This document shows, piece by piece, positions 55,576-64,000 of a stretch of DNA of 64,000 nucleotides; positions within the stretch are counted from its first letter, which is position 1, and every line of letters starts with the position of its first letter. The notes below the pieces were generated by a model, which was given only the letters and a program-made list of their open reading frames with translations, had not been told where the DNA came from and searched no databases. Position numbers and translations under genes: made by a program. The DNA comes from Persephonella sp. Lineage in GTDB: Bacteria; Aquificota; Aquificia; Aquificales; Hydrogenothermaceae. The DNA lies in the NCBI RefSeq assembly GCF_027023985.1, contig NZ_JALVTW010000015.1:49460-113459 (forward strand), written 5' to 3'.

Positions 55576-56277
55576 ATGGGGATCAAAAAAGTTGGATTAA
55601 ATAGAAACGTTCAGCCTCAAACCATAGCTGAGAAAATATTTTTCCTTGATTTTATGAAGGGGCTGAAAACAACCATAAAACACCTGTTTAGAAAAGTAAT
55701 TACAGTGGATTTTCCTTTTGAACTGGTTGAACCTGCACCAAGATTTAGAGGTGTTCACGGTCTTAGAAATGTTGACGGAACAGAAAAGGATGATTTCCAG
55801 GCATGGGTCAAAAAGCTGAAAATCAAGCCTCCTGAAATGGGAGAAACCAGATGTATTGCATGTAAATTCTGTCAGGCTGCATGTCCTGTTCCTGAAATTT
55901 TCATAATCAAAGCAGAAAAACTTGATGTTCCTGAAGACCATCCACATCATGGCCTAAAGGTTCTAAGCCAGTTTGATATGGATTTATCAAAATGTATGTT
56001 CTGTGGACTATGCACACTGGCATGCCCAACAGTATGTATCATCCACACAGATATATATGACCTGTCATCTTATACAAGAAGAGGATGGGTATTAAATAAA
56101 GAAACCCTTTCAAAAATTGCTGATGATTTTATAGCAAGAAGAGGAAAAGAAAAATACGACGATAAATCAGAGTGGCCAGACTGGCAGAAAATCTGGGATG
56201 AAGCTGACGCTGCAAGAGCGAAAGCATGGGATAATAACCCACCAAAACTTGGACCAAACTACGCAGACCAGCAATAA
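55576..56277 (+). CDS. nuoI: NADH-quinone oxidoreductase subunit I
   Basis: 233 residues from ATG 55576, preceded by AGGAGG; an earlier in-frame start within nuoCD is unlikely. Two 4Fe-4S sets: C-IAC-KFC-QAAC-P and C-MFC-GLC-TLAC-PT. RVITVDFPFE-type FPFELVEPAPRFRG matches NuoI. It carries clusters N6a and N6b passing electrons towards N2 in the neighbouring subunit. The C-terminal extension (WPDWQKIWDEADAARAKAWDNNPP) is longer than in most NuoI. A terminator follows. Confidence 0.94.
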   Translation: MGIKKVGLNRNVQPQTIAEKIFFLDFMKGLKTTIKHLFRKVITVDFPFELVEPAPRFRGVHGLRNVDGTEKDDFQAWVKKLKIKPPEMGETRCIACKFCQAACPVPEIFIIKAEKLDVPEDHPHHGLKVLSQFDMDLSKCMFCGLCTLACPTVCIIHTDIYDLSSYTRRGWVLNKETLSKIADDFIARRGKEKYDDKSEWPDWQKIWDEADAARAKAWDNNPPKLGPNYADQQ

Positions 56278-56282
56278 AAAAC

Positions 56283-56307
56283 AGGGGATTTTCTATCCCC
56301 TTTCTTT
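56283..56307 (+). terminator. Intrinsic terminator after nuoI
   Basis: AGGGGAT-TTTCT-ATCCCCT followed by TTCTTT: 7-bp stem, 5-base loop, T-rich tail, starting 6 bases after the nuoI stop. Confidence 0.85.
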
Positions 56308-56350
56308 GCTTTATAATATTTCACCTTAATTTCTAATTGGTGGTTCTTTT

Positions 56351-57505
56351 ATGAAACTCACAGGAAAAGAAGAGCTTATATCAATAATCAAAGATAGAAT
56401 AAAATCTGAAGGGAAAATCTCATTTAGGGATTTTATGGATATAGCCCTTTATTATCCGGAACTGGGATATTACACATCACCTGAGGAAAAAATAGGTGGT
56501 TTTGGAGACTTTTTTACAGCTTCTGAGCTTGATAGAGCCTTCGGAGAGCTACTTGCAAAACAGTTTGTAGAAATATACAACAAACTCAAAACAGACAAAT
56601 TCCAGCTTGTTGAACTTGGGGCAGGTAAAGGATATCTGGCCTATGATATTCTGAACTACCTAAAATCCTATCATCCGGATATCCACCAAAAAACCGAATA
56701 TATAATCATTGAAAAATCTCCATACCACATCCAGACCCAGAAGAAATTACTCTCAGAATTTGAAAATGTAAAATGGGTTCAGGACATAATAGATTTTGAA
56801 GATGAAAGTATCACAGGTGTTATTTTTTCCAATGAACTGTTTGATGCCTTTCCTGTTCATCTAATTAGAAAAATAAAAAGTAAAATCTATGAAGTATTTA
56901 TAACCCTTGATGAAAATGATGAAGTTAAGGAAGTTCTGGAAGAAGCAAACGAAGATATTCTCAGATATCTAAAGGAGTTAAATATTAATCTTCCAGAAGG
57001 CATGCAGACAGAAATAAATCTGGATGCTGTAGATTACATCAAAAAAATAGGCAGAAAACTAAAAAAAGGATATGTAATTACCATAGATTATGGATATCCT
57101 TCTGCAGAGCTTTATAAACCATACAGGATGAGGGGAACACTCCTATGTTATTACAGGCATAGATACTCTGAAAACTTCTATGAAAATGTAGGAATGCAGG
57201 ATATAACATCCCACGTTAACTTTTCCGCATTAAAGTATTACGGACATGTTGCAGGCTTAGATTTTACAGGTTTTACCGACCAGGCACACTTTTTAACAAA
57301 TCTGGGGTTAATGGATATATTCGCACAACTGCAGGAACAAAATGATATAGAATCTTATGAGCGATTAAACAGACTAAAAACCCTTGTTCTTCCAAAAGGA
57401 ATGGGAGAAAAATTTAAGGTTTTAGTCCAGCATAAAAATGTAGAAAATCCACAAATTCAAGGACTTGAAATGCTCCCTTACGCCAGCGATAGATATAAAC
57501 TCTGA
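56351..57505 (+). CDS. MidA/NDUFAF7-family methyltransferase (DUF185)
   Basis: 384 residues, SAM-dependent arginine methyltransferase-like fold. Typical DUF185 blocks: ISFRDFMDIALYYPELGYYTS...GDFFTASELDRAFGELLAKQF, LVELGAGKGYLAYDIL (SAM motif I), YIIIEKSPYHIQTQKK, IIFSNELFDAFPVHL and ITIDYGYPSAELY with YRHRYSENFYENVGMQDITSHVNF. Human NDUFAF7 methylates an Arg of the complex I NuoD homologue NDUFS2. Here the gene follows nuoCD-nuoI by only 70 bases beyond a terminator. Ribosome site GGTGG. Function in complex I maturation is inferred. Confidence 0.9.
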   Translation: MKLTGKEELISIIKDRIKSEGKISFRDFMDIALYYPELGYYTSPEEKIGGFGDFFTASELDRAFGELLAKQFVEIYNKLKTDKFQLVELGAGKGYLAYDILNYLKSYHPDIHQKTEYIIIEKSPYHIQTQKKLLSEFENVKWVQDIIDFEDESITGVIFSNELFDAFPVHLIRKIKSKIYEVFITLDENDEVKEVLEEANEDILRYLKELNINLPEGMQTEINLDAVDYIKKIGRKLKKGYVITIDYGYPSAELYKPYRMRGTLLCYYRHRYSENFYENVGMQDITSHVNFSALKYYGHVAGLDFTGFTDQAHFLTNLGLMDIFAQLQEQNDIESYERLNRLKTLVLPKGMGEKFKVLVQHKNVENPQIQGLEMLPYASDRYKL

Positions 57506-57529
57506 TTTACAATAACCGAATATTAATTT

Positions 57530-59548
57530 ATGGTTTTATTAAAAACAGTTTTAAAAAACTTGGTTCCAAAAGATATAGAAATTAAAAAAATAACAGATGA
57601 AAATATATCTGAGGATATAAAGGTCGCATATATATCAAAATCTGTTACTTTGCAGCAAATAGACAGAATATTCCAAAAAGCAAAAATTATTGGAATTTCC
57701 ACACAGGACAAAAATCTTGAAAACTATATCAAGCAAAATTTTAATTTACTTTTGACCATCAACACAGATAAAGAGAATATTATTGTTTTTTCAAAATTCC
57801 ATAAAACAACTAACTTTATAAAACCAATAATTTCTATATGTATTCCCTCTTATAACAGAAAAGAAGTTGTTTTAAAAGCTGTTTCTCTCTGGAATACTCA
57901 AAAAAATATCTCACCTGATATATATGAAATAATAATAGTTGAAAATGGCTCAGATTTATTATCTGAAGAGGACTTTAAAGAATACAAGAATATAAAACTA
58001 CTTAAAATCCCCGAAGGGAATATAGGACTTGCCAGGAAAATAAGTGTTGAAAAAGCTTCCGGGGAATTTTTACTTCTTGTTAATGATGATACTTACCCCT
58101 CCGAAGACTTACTTATAAAGCACCTTACATATCAGCTTCTATTTTCAAAAGAAAAAATAGCCATTTTAGGTAAATTTTTACTTCATCCTGATTTTATAAA
58201 AGACAAAAAAAGCCAAGTTATAGTTGAAAACTGTCTTGATTTTTCGCAAAACTGTCTAAAAGATGGAACAATTATAAACGATATAGCTTTTTTCGTAACA
58301 AATAACTTATCAATTAGAAAAAAATATGTATTAAAAGCTGGAAATTTTTCAGAAGAACTTAAAAGAGGCGGTGAGGATAGCGAATTAGGTTATAAATTTT
58401 TCCAAAAAGGAGGAATAGTTTTATTTAAAGAAGACTTAATTGCATACCATTACCACAATTACATAAAAAACCTTGATAAAATTATGTTTAACAGAGGAAT
58501 AACATCTGCACATATGATTTCAAAAAATGAAAAATTTTATAAAGATTTTTATGAAAAAAACATACAGCATATAAACCTAATGTTTAAAACCATTAATACA
58601 ATCAATTTAAAAAGATTTGAGGAAGCCTTTTCTAAAAAATTTCTTCACTATCTATACTATAGATACAAACATCAATACTACAGAGGGTTACTTAAAGGAT
58701 TTTTTAAGTATATAAACCCTGTTAAATTCCGCAGATTTTTTTCTATATATAAAAATCCCCCGATTATATCTATTTTTGTAAGCATAGATAAAAATAACTA
58801 CAAAAATTTGAAAGTATTTGTAAAATCCCTATTAAAACAAACTTATTCTAACTGGGAACTAATAGTAATAACAAAAAACAATATAGAAAAAATAGATAAA
58901 TTACTAAATAAATTAGTTCCACAGAATAAATACATACTAATAAATAATGGCTCAAACATGAGTAAATCTGACATAAAAGGCAAGTATGTGGCACTTTTAA
59001 AACCAGATAATGTTTTAATGCCCTATTACATTGAATCAATAACTAAATTTTATTCCATATCAGATACACCCATTATTTATGGTGATTATATTGATGGGCA
59101 AAATGTAAAAGTAAATCCAATTTTTGAAAATATAGAAGATTACCTGAAGTTTTATTCAGAAGGAAATATTTTAATACCTGAAACTTTTGTATTTAAGAGA
59201 AAAATTTTATTAAAAAATAATGTGGAATTAAGTAATATATCCCAAATGATACCATCACTATTTATCAAATATTTACCGGAGAAAATAGATTTACCTCTTA
59301 TTATACTTTCTAAACCAATAATTCAAGACTGGTATGAAATTTATTCTAATATAAATCATTTAATATTTTTAGAAACAGAAAAAATAAAATATTTATTGAA
59401 ACTCTTACAGGCCATCCTTAATAGTAATTCAGGAATTTTCCGTGAAAAAGCTTTAAAAGCAATTATCAATGATATTAAAAACATATCCTCTGACAAAGAA
59501 CTAATTCATTTTTTAAAACAGATTGAATCAAAACTAAGTAATGTATAA
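57530..59548 (+). CDS. Two-domain family-2 glycosyltransferase
   Basis: 672 residues. After about 95 unclassified residues, GT2 domain 1 begins (ISICIPSYNRKEVVLKAV) with N-D-D at 185-187 (LLVNDDTYP) and RGGEDSELGYKF (acceptor-site ED). From about 415 a second GT-A-like unit (IISIFVSIDKNNYKNLKVFVKSLLKQTYSNWELIVI...VALLKPDNV) has lost the DxD, so it may be structural. Very low GC and Ile/Lys/Asn rich even for this window. It may add sugars to LPS, capsule or protein glycans. No ribosome site is apparent. It stands alone between the MidA homologue and a small membrane gene. Confidence 0.85.
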   Translation: MVLLKTVLKNLVPKDIEIKKITDENISEDIKVAYISKSVTLQQIDRIFQKAKIIGISTQDKNLENYIKQNFNLLLTINTDKENIIVFSKFHKTTNFIKPIISICIPSYNRKEVVLKAVSLWNTQKNISPDIYEIIIVENGSDLLSEEDFKEYKNIKLLKIPEGNIGLARKISVEKASGEFLLLVNDDTYPSEDLLIKHLTYQLLFSKEKIAILGKFLLHPDFIKDKKSQVIVENCLDFSQNCLKDGTIINDIAFFVTNNLSIRKKYVLKAGNFSEELKRGGEDSELGYKFFQKGGIVLFKEDLIAYHYHNYIKNLDKIMFNRGITSAHMISKNEKFYKDFYEKNIQHINLMFKTINTINLKRFEEAFSKKFLHYLYYRYKHQYYRGLLKGFFKYINPVKFRRFFSIYKNPPIISIFVSIDKNNYKNLKVFVKSLLKQTYSNWELIVITKNNIEKIDKLLNKLVPQNKYILINNGSNMSKSDIKGKYVALLKPDNVLMPYYIESITKFYSISDTPIIYGDYIDGQNVKVNPIFENIEDYLKFYSEGNILIPETFVFKRKILLKNNVELSNISQMIPSLFIKYLPEKIDLPLIILSKPIIQDWYEIYSNINHLIFLETEKIKYLLKLLQAILNSNSGIFREKALKAIINDIKNISSDKELIHFLKQIESKLSNV

Positions 59549-59583
59549 TTATTAATTCCTAAATTCTTCAAAATGGAGAAAGT

Positions 59584-59961
59584 ATGTTAGAAACCCTTCT
59601 TATGTCCATTGTTATTTTGGGAATAGGTAGTTTTTCTCTGTGGTATGCAGGCAGACTTGCACTTATAAGAAGTATTACGCTGAAAAAAGCATTCATAATA
59701 ACATTAATTGGATATGTTGGTATCGGAGCAGCAAGGGCTGTTTTGATATATGCAGGATACTATAAGCCGGGAATGTTATGGCTTCCTATATTAATAGGAC
59801 TTCTAATTGAGGGTATTCTTGTCCATCTATTTTTCAGGGAAAATTTATTAAAAACGGTTATAGCAGTTGTTGCAGGATTTATAATAACAGTTGTTTTGAT
59901 ATTACCTGTTTTTGTTATAGCAGGCGGCTTATGGACTTATTTCAATATGCCCAGAGGTTGA
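59584..59961 (+). CDS. Small polytopic membrane protein of unknown function
   Basis: 125 residues with four predicted membrane segments: LLMSIVILGIGSFSLWYAGRLAL, AFIITLIGYVGIGAARAVLIYAGY, MLWLPILIGLLIEGILVHLFF, and IAVVAGFIITVVLILPVFVIAGGLW. Not recognised. GGAGAAA precedes the ATG. The TAG of the preceding gene is 36 bases upstream, and prfB begins 57 bases after it. Confidence 0.7.
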   Translation: MLETLLMSIVILGIGSFSLWYAGRLALIRSITLKKAFIITLIGYVGIGAARAVLIYAGYYKPGMLWLPILIGLLIEGILVHLFFRENLLKTVIAVVAGFIITVVLILPVFVIAGGLWTYFNMPRG

Positions 59962-60018
59962 CAGCTTTATAATTTTCCATATTATATTGGCAAAATACCA
60001 TTAAAATAAAAAAGAGCC

Positions 60019-61134
60019 ATGATAATAGAACTAAAAGAAAAATTAGAAGAGCTTACAAATAGGTTTGAAAATATAAAAGAAATACTTAAACCTGAAGAGT
60101 TAGAAGGGGAACTCAGCAAGCTTGATAACCTGATGGGGCAGTCTGATTTCTGGGAAGACCAGAAAAAAGCACAGGAAATAGCAAGTAAGAGGAACTCAAT
60201 TGCAAACAAATTAGAAGAAATTAGATCTGTAGATAAAAAACTTTCAGATATTGATGAGTATATCCAGCTTCTTGAAATGGAATATGATGAGGATACAGAA
60301 AAAGAAATAGAAAAAGAACTTGAAGCTCTTGAAAAAGAAATAGACAGACTGGAAACAGCCAGCTTGTTATCTGGAGAGTATGACTTTAAAAATGCAATCC
60401 TTACCCTTCAGGCTGGTTCAGGCGGTGTAGAAGCTTGCGACTGGACAGAAATGCTTCTAAGGATGTATCTCAGATGGGCAGAAAAAAATGGCTTTGAAAT
60501 AGAAATGGTAGATTATCAGCCTGATGATGTTGCAGGTATAAAAAGTGCAACCCTTATAATAAAAGGTCCTTATGCTTATGGATATCTGAAAGGAGAGCAG
60601 GGGGTCCACAGACTTGTAAGAATTTCCCCATTTGACTCAAACAAAAGAAGACATACATCTTTCTCTGCCGTTTCTGTAATACCAGAAATTGGGGAAGATG
60701 TTAAAGTTGAGATTAAAGAGGAAGACCTGAGAATAGATACATTCAGAGCCTCAGGAGCAGGTGGACAGCACGTTAACACAACAGACTCAGCTGTTAGAAT
60801 AGTCCATATCCCAACAGGAATAACGGTATCCTGCCAGAGCGAAAGGTCTCAGATACAAAACAGGGCAAAAGCAATGCAGATGCTAAAAGCCAAGCTCTAT
60901 CAATATGAACTTGAAAAACAAAAGGAAAAACAAAAAGAGCTGGAAGGTGAGAAAAAGGATATAACATGGGGTAGTCAGATTAGATCTTATGTTTTCCATC
61001 CATACCAGATGGTAAAAGACCTGAGAACAGGCCATGAAACAGGAAATATTCAGGCTGTTATGGATGGTGAACTTGATGAATTTATTGAAAGCTATCTAAA
61101 ATGGAATGCAAATCAACAAAATCATAAGGAATAG
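60019..61134 (+). CDS. prfB: Peptide chain release factor 2
   Basis: 371 residues. SPF tripeptide ([15 protein letters not shown]) for UGA/UAA recognition and GGQ in [18 protein letters not shown] for peptide hydrolysis. The whole gene is one open frame: there is no in-frame UGA near codon 25, so it lacks the programmed frameshift that autoregulates prfB in many bacteria. It starts with ATG. queC begins one base after its stop. Confidence 0.95.
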   Translation: MIIELKEKLEELTNRFENIKEILKPEELEGELSKLDNLMGQSDFWEDQKKAQEIASKRNSIANKLEEIRSVDKKLSDIDEYIQLLEMEYDEDTEKEIEKELEALEKEIDRLETASLLSGEYDFKNAILTLQAGSGGVEACDWTEMLLRMYLRWAEKNGFEIEMVDYQPDDVAGIKSATLIIKGPYAYGYLKGEQGVHRLVRISPFDSNKRRHTSFSAVSVIPEIGEDVKVEIKEEDLRIDTFRASGAGGQHVNTTDSAVRIVHIPTGITVSCQSERSQIQNRAKAMQMLKAKLYQYELEKQKEKQKELEGEKKDITWGSQIRSYVFHPYQMVKDLRTGHETGNIQAVMDGELDEFIESYLKWNANQQNHKE

Positions 61135-61135
61135 T

Positions 61136-61816
61136 ATGGAAAAAGCAATAATCCTTGTATCAGGTGGAATGGACAGTGCCACACTTCTGTGGCTTGCAAA
61201 AGAAAAATTTAAAGAAGTATATGCAATCTCTTTTGATTACGGTCAAAAGCACAGAGTAGAACTTGATTTTGCAAAAGAGTTAGCCAAAGAAGCAGGAGTT
61301 AAAAAACATTTTATAGTAGAAGTTCCACACCTAAAAGGAATAGAAGGTTCAGCCTTAACAGACCAAAATATAGAAATCCCATCAGAAAGCTATCCAGATG
61401 AACCTCCAATAACAACAGTTCCGATGAGAAATCTAAACTTTCTTGCAATAGCTGCCTCATTTGCAGATGTATACGAAATAGAAACAATAGGTATAGGAAT
61501 ACACTCTGTTGATAGCCCGTATCCAGATTGCAGAGCAGAATTTGCATCGGCAGCGGAAGCAGCGATAAATGCCTCATCAATAATGGTTGCAAAGAAAAAG
61601 AACAGAATAACCGTCTGGACACCATTTTTAGGAATGACAAAAGCCGATGTCCTGAAAACAGGCATAGAGTTAAGCGTTCCATATGAAAAAACCTACTCCT
61701 GTTATAAAGGCACTATTCCACCGTGTGGCGAATGTGCAACCTGTCAGCAAAGGGAAGAAGCATTTGAAGAACTGGGATTAACAGACCCATGGAAAATAAA
61801 AAGAGAAGGTAAATAA
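61136..61816 (+). CDS. queC: 7-cyano-7-deazaguanine synthase QueC
   Basis: 226 residues from ATG 61136, with AAGGA 6 bases upstream. PP-loop ILVSGGMDSATLLWLA, RNLNFLAIAASFA, GIHSVDSPYPDCRAEF and the zinc site CYKGTIPPCGECATC. It converts 7-carboxy-7-deazaguanine to preQ0 with ammonia and ATP, in queuosine synthesis for tRNA wobble bases. An earlier ATG at 61106 is inside prfB and unlikely. Confidence 0.95.
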   Translation: MEKAIILVSGGMDSATLLWLAKEKFKEVYAISFDYGQKHRVELDFAKELAKEAGVKKHFIVEVPHLKGIEGSALTDQNIEIPSESYPDEPPITTVPMRNLNFLAIAASFADVYEIETIGIGIHSVDSPYPDCRAEFASAAEAAINASSIMVAKKKNRITVWTPFLGMTKADVLKTGIELSVPYEKTYSCYKGTIPPCGECATCQQREEAFEELGLTDPWKIKREGK

Positions 61817-63853
61817 ATGGCAAAATCAAAAAAAATTGTAATTGTAGAATCTCCAAAAAAGGCAAGGGAGATACAAAAATTTTTAGGTAAGGAGTATTCT
61901 GTAAAGGCAACAATAGGTCACTTTAAAGACTTACCAGAGAAAGAAATGGGCGTTGACCTTAAAACATTTAAACCAAAATTTGTAATAAAATCAAAAAATC
62001 ATAAAAAAATACTCTCCGAACTTAAAAAATTAGCAGAAAATGCAGAGGTTTATATAGCAACTGACCCGGATAGAGAAGGATATGCCATCGGATACTTTAT
62101 GTATGACGAGCTTAAGAAAAAAGCAAAAGAGATTAAAAGGGCAGAATTCCATGAAATCACTCCAAAACATATAAAAGAAGTAATTAAAAAAGCCCCTAAA
62201 TTTGAAGAAACTAATTTTGGCCTGTTTGATGCCTTTTTAGGCAGAAGGGTGGGAGACAGAATAGTCGGTTATATATTATCACCTGTCGCCTCAAAGGAAA
62301 TAGGCGGAAGGTTTAGTGTAGGAAGAGTCCAATCCCCTGCTGTCAGACTGGTTGTTGAGAGGGAAAGGGAAATTCAGGCATTTAAACCAACCCCTTATTA
62401 TGTCCTATCTGCAATTTTAGAAAAAAACAACATAAACTTTACAGCATTTTATGAAAAACAAAGAATTGAAGATAAAAAATTAGCAGAGAAAATATTCAAT
62501 GATATAAAAACAGAAGATACCGCAGCAGTAGTTGATATAACAAAAAAGCAAGTAAAACAATCTCCAAAACCACCATTTACGACTTCTGTCTTACAGCAAA
62601 CAGCAAACTCACAGCTGAGATTTTCCCCTGAAAAAACAATGATGCTGGCACAGGATTTATTTGAAAACGGTCTCATTACATACCACAGAACAGATAGCGT
62701 CAGAATATCAGATGAAGCAATTAAAAATATCAGGAAGTTTATAAAAGAGCAGTTCGGGGAGGAATATCTACCTCCAAGAGCCAAAAAATACAAATCAAAA
62801 AACACACAGGCAGATGCCCATGAGGCAATAAGAATAACTAACTTTGTTCCTCTGGAAAAACAAAAACAACTTGTTCAGGAAAAAGGTCTAACAGAAGACC
62901 ATTTCAAATTGCTTAAGCTAATATACCAGAGAACAATAGCTTCCCAGATGAAAGAGGCCATTTATGAAAGGACAACAGCCTTATTTGATATCAAAGGATA
63001 CAGATTTAAAACAACCGGTTCTGTTTTAAAATTTGACGGATACAAAAAGCTTTATAACATAGAAGACAAAGAGGAAACCCAGCAACTTCCACCACTAAAA
63101 AAAGGAGAAAAAATCAAAAAAGTTGACCAGAAACTTGAGGAAAAATGGACAAAACCCCCTCCAAGATACACAGAGGGTTCACTGGTTAAAAAGCTTGAGG
63201 AACTGGGAATAGGAAGACCTTCCACCTATGCAACAATTATGAAAACAATCAAAGACAGAGGCTATGTTGTAAAAGAAGGAAATGCTCTTAAGCCTACACA
63301 GGCAGCCTATGAGCTTATAGACTATCTGGACAAAAAATACCACTGGGTTGTGGATTATGATTTTACAAAAAAAATGGAAGAATTCCTTGATTACGTGGAG
63401 CAAAGGAAAAAAGACTGGAAAGAGTTTGTAAAACAGCTATACGACAAAACCCAGTCCTCCCAGAAGGCAGTAATATCCAAAAAGATGCTTGATTATGCCC
63501 TTGACCTCGCCAAAAAACACGGAAAAGACATATCTGATATACTGGACAACCCAGAGGAGCTGAAAAAATTCATAGATCAGCACAAAGAAACAAAACCAAC
63601 AGAAAAACAGATTGCTTACGCAAAATCCCTTGCAGAAAAAACGGGAATTCCACTGCCGGAAGATGTTTTAGAGGATAAAGAGAAAATCAAAAAATGGATA
63701 AACAAAGCAAAAAAAGAAGCTATGAAAACCTACCAGCTTTCTGAAAAACAAAAGGCCATACTAATTAAAAACGGAAAAGAAGACCTGATTGATAAACCGG
63801 AAAAAGCATTAAAATGGCTTGATAGTTATTTCAAAAAAATGAGAAAAAAATAA
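61817..63853 (+). CDS. topA: DNA topoisomerase I lacking zinc fingers
   Basis: 678 residues, type IA topoisomerase. TOPRIM VIVESPKKAREI and ATDPDREGYAIGYF, catalytic Tyr in ITYHRTDSVRIS (about 289), GRRVGDRIVGYILSPV, FSVGRVQSPAVRLV, and EKWTKPPPRYTEGSLVKKLEELGIGRPSTYA. The C-terminus carries no Cys4 fingers; instead a Lys-rich tail has repeated helix units (MLDYALDLAKKHG, QIAYAKSLAEKTGIPLP, QKAILIKNGKED). It relaxes negative supercoils. GAAGG precedes ATG. Confidence 0.96.
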   Translation: MAKSKKIVIVESPKKAREIQKFLGKEYSVKATIGHFKDLPEKEMGVDLKTFKPKFVIKSKNHKKILSELKKLAENAEVYIATDPDREGYAIGYFMYDELKKKAKEIKRAEFHEITPKHIKEVIKKAPKFEETNFGLFDAFLGRRVGDRIVGYILSPVASKEIGGRFSVGRVQSPAVRLVVEREREIQAFKPTPYYVLSAILEKNNINFTAFYEKQRIEDKKLAEKIFNDIKTEDTAAVVDITKKQVKQSPKPPFTTSVLQQTANSQLRFSPEKTMMLAQDLFENGLITYHRTDSVRISDEAIKNIRKFIKEQFGEEYLPPRAKKYKSKNTQADAHEAIRITNFVPLEKQKQLVQEKGLTEDHFKLLKLIYQRTIASQMKEAIYERTTALFDIKGYRFKTTGSVLKFDGYKKLYNIEDKEETQQLPPLKKGEKIKKVDQKLEEKWTKPPPRYTEGSLVKKLEELGIGRPSTYATIMKTIKDRGYVVKEGNALKPTQAAYELIDYLDKKYHWVVDYDFTKKMEEFLDYVEQRKKDWKEFVKQLYDKTQSSQKAVISKKMLDYALDLAKKHGKDISDILDNPEELKKFIDQHKETKPTEKQIAYAKSLAEKTGIPLPEDVLEDKEKIKKWINKAKKEAMKTYQLSEKQKAILIKNGKEDLIDKPEKALKWLDSYFKKMRKK

Positions 63854-63858
63854 AAAAG

Positions 63859-63879
63859 GCGGGTCTGTTGCAGACCCGC
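63859..63879 (-). terminator. Strong hairpin after topA, oriented for a minus-strand transcript
   Basis: GCGGGTCTG-TTG-CAGACCCGC, a 9-bp GC-rich stem. On the plus strand it is followed by AGGAAATGG, no T tract. On the minus strand it is followed by CTTTTTTATTTTTT, the classic terminator tail. It thus fits a transcript entering from the right of the window, and may help stop topA as a bidirectional hairpin. Confidence 0.75.
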
Positions 63880-63883
63880 AGGA

Positions 63884-64000
63884 AATGGAGGGGAGGGAGG
63901 GGGATGCTAACTTAGGGTGATATTAATATATAAATATATTCACTTAGTAGGAAGGATTTTTATCATAATAACCGATAAAAGATAATAAGAAACATAAAAT
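63884..64000. other. Terminal non-coding stretch with G-rich tract and dyad
   Basis: No gene is visible here. It starts with a G-rich tract (GGAGGGG-A-GGG-A-GGGGG at 63887-63903), exceptional in this AT-rich genome. It then has AT-rich sequence and a dyad TTTTATC-N9-GATAAAA (63958-63980). An ATG after the G tract (63904) closes after three codons. It may be the 3' part of a gene or RNA on the minus strand to the right. Confidence 0.5.

Noticed and set aside
60019..60120. Programmed frameshift in prfB
   Set aside because: The frame is continuous from ATG with no in-frame UGA or CUUUGA slippery site near codon 25.
63904..63915. Mini-ORF after the G-rich tract that resembles a Shine-Dalgarno
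   Set aside because: The ATG is followed by a stop after three codons; no peptide can be supported.

Overview
The window is a gene-dense bacterial chromosome segment with low GC (estimated by eye in the mid-30s percent). It carries about 67 protein genes. I found no rRNA, tRNA, insertion sequence, CRISPR array or prophage. No gap between genes exceeds 300 bases; the longest are about 170-190 bases. Lys/Glu/Ile-rich proteins, hspR beside dnaJ, a short-form HisG, single housekeeping biosynthesis genes scattered through unrelated operons, sigma-54 flagellar control and complex I genes together suggest a thermophilic Gram-negative chemolithotroph. The best guess is Aquificota of the Persephonella/Hydrogenothermaceae type; this is inference, not proof. 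Outer-membrane biology (LptB, SurA-like chaperone, TolC-like channel, lipoproteins) supports a two-membrane cell.

Layout. 1-823: 3' part of purL and its terminator. 848-1912: a lipoprotein on the minus strand. 2086-4547: methyltransferase, M28 peptidase, RNase Z-like protein. 4734-5529: a PIN-toxin pair with an unrecognised partner. 5571-11190 (minus): the dnaJ-hspR-hyp-prmA-deoC-ligA operon. 11320-13234 (minus): hisD followed by a HEPN protein and a small partner. 13285-16774: pgeF, accD, mobB, acyP and an EnvC/NlpD-like LysM protein. 16822-20185: aminotransferase, lptB, a DUF167 gene in the opposite direction, a small membrane protein, aroK and acpS. 20255-23344: flagellar regulatory operon flhF-flhG-fliA-hyp behind a very good sigma-54 promoter. 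23341-30094 (minus): a nine-gene operon minC-minD-minE-hisG-glmU-surA-trpD-hyp-fabL. 30186-32756: lysA-purD. 32778-37114 (minus): rpsU-yqeY-cvpA-hyp, a small unknown, a peroxiredoxin and recJ. 37199-39846: small unknown, nitronate monooxygenase-like protein, DUF2914 protein and purN.

39864-49178 is the most interesting region and looks like a complete copper/silver resistance locus. It holds a CopB-type ATPase, a Met-rich lipoprotein, a BlaI-type repressor, a very short M56 (BlaR1-type) membrane protease, and a TolC/CusB/CusA-type efflux pump. Three near-identical dyads (TACTAY-N5-RTAGTW) sit in front of the ATPase gene and of the efflux operon. I propose a metal-triggered BlaR1/BlaI-like proteolytic switch controlling copper export.

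49167-53703 (minus): pgpA, an L,D-transpeptidase, purM, and a glycosidase fused to a DUF547 domain. 53829-56277: nuoCD-nuoI. It is followed by a MidA/NDUFAF7-type methyltransferase (56351-57505), a two-domain glycosyltransferase, a small membrane protein, prfB-queC-topA, and a terminal hairpin that fits a transcript arriving from the right.

Purine (purL, purD, purN, purM) and amino-acid genes (hisD, hisG, trpD, aroK, lysA) are dispersed among cell-division, envelope and DNA-repair genes. Many neighbours overlap by 1-4 bases (ATGA/TGATG), so translational coupling is probably common here.
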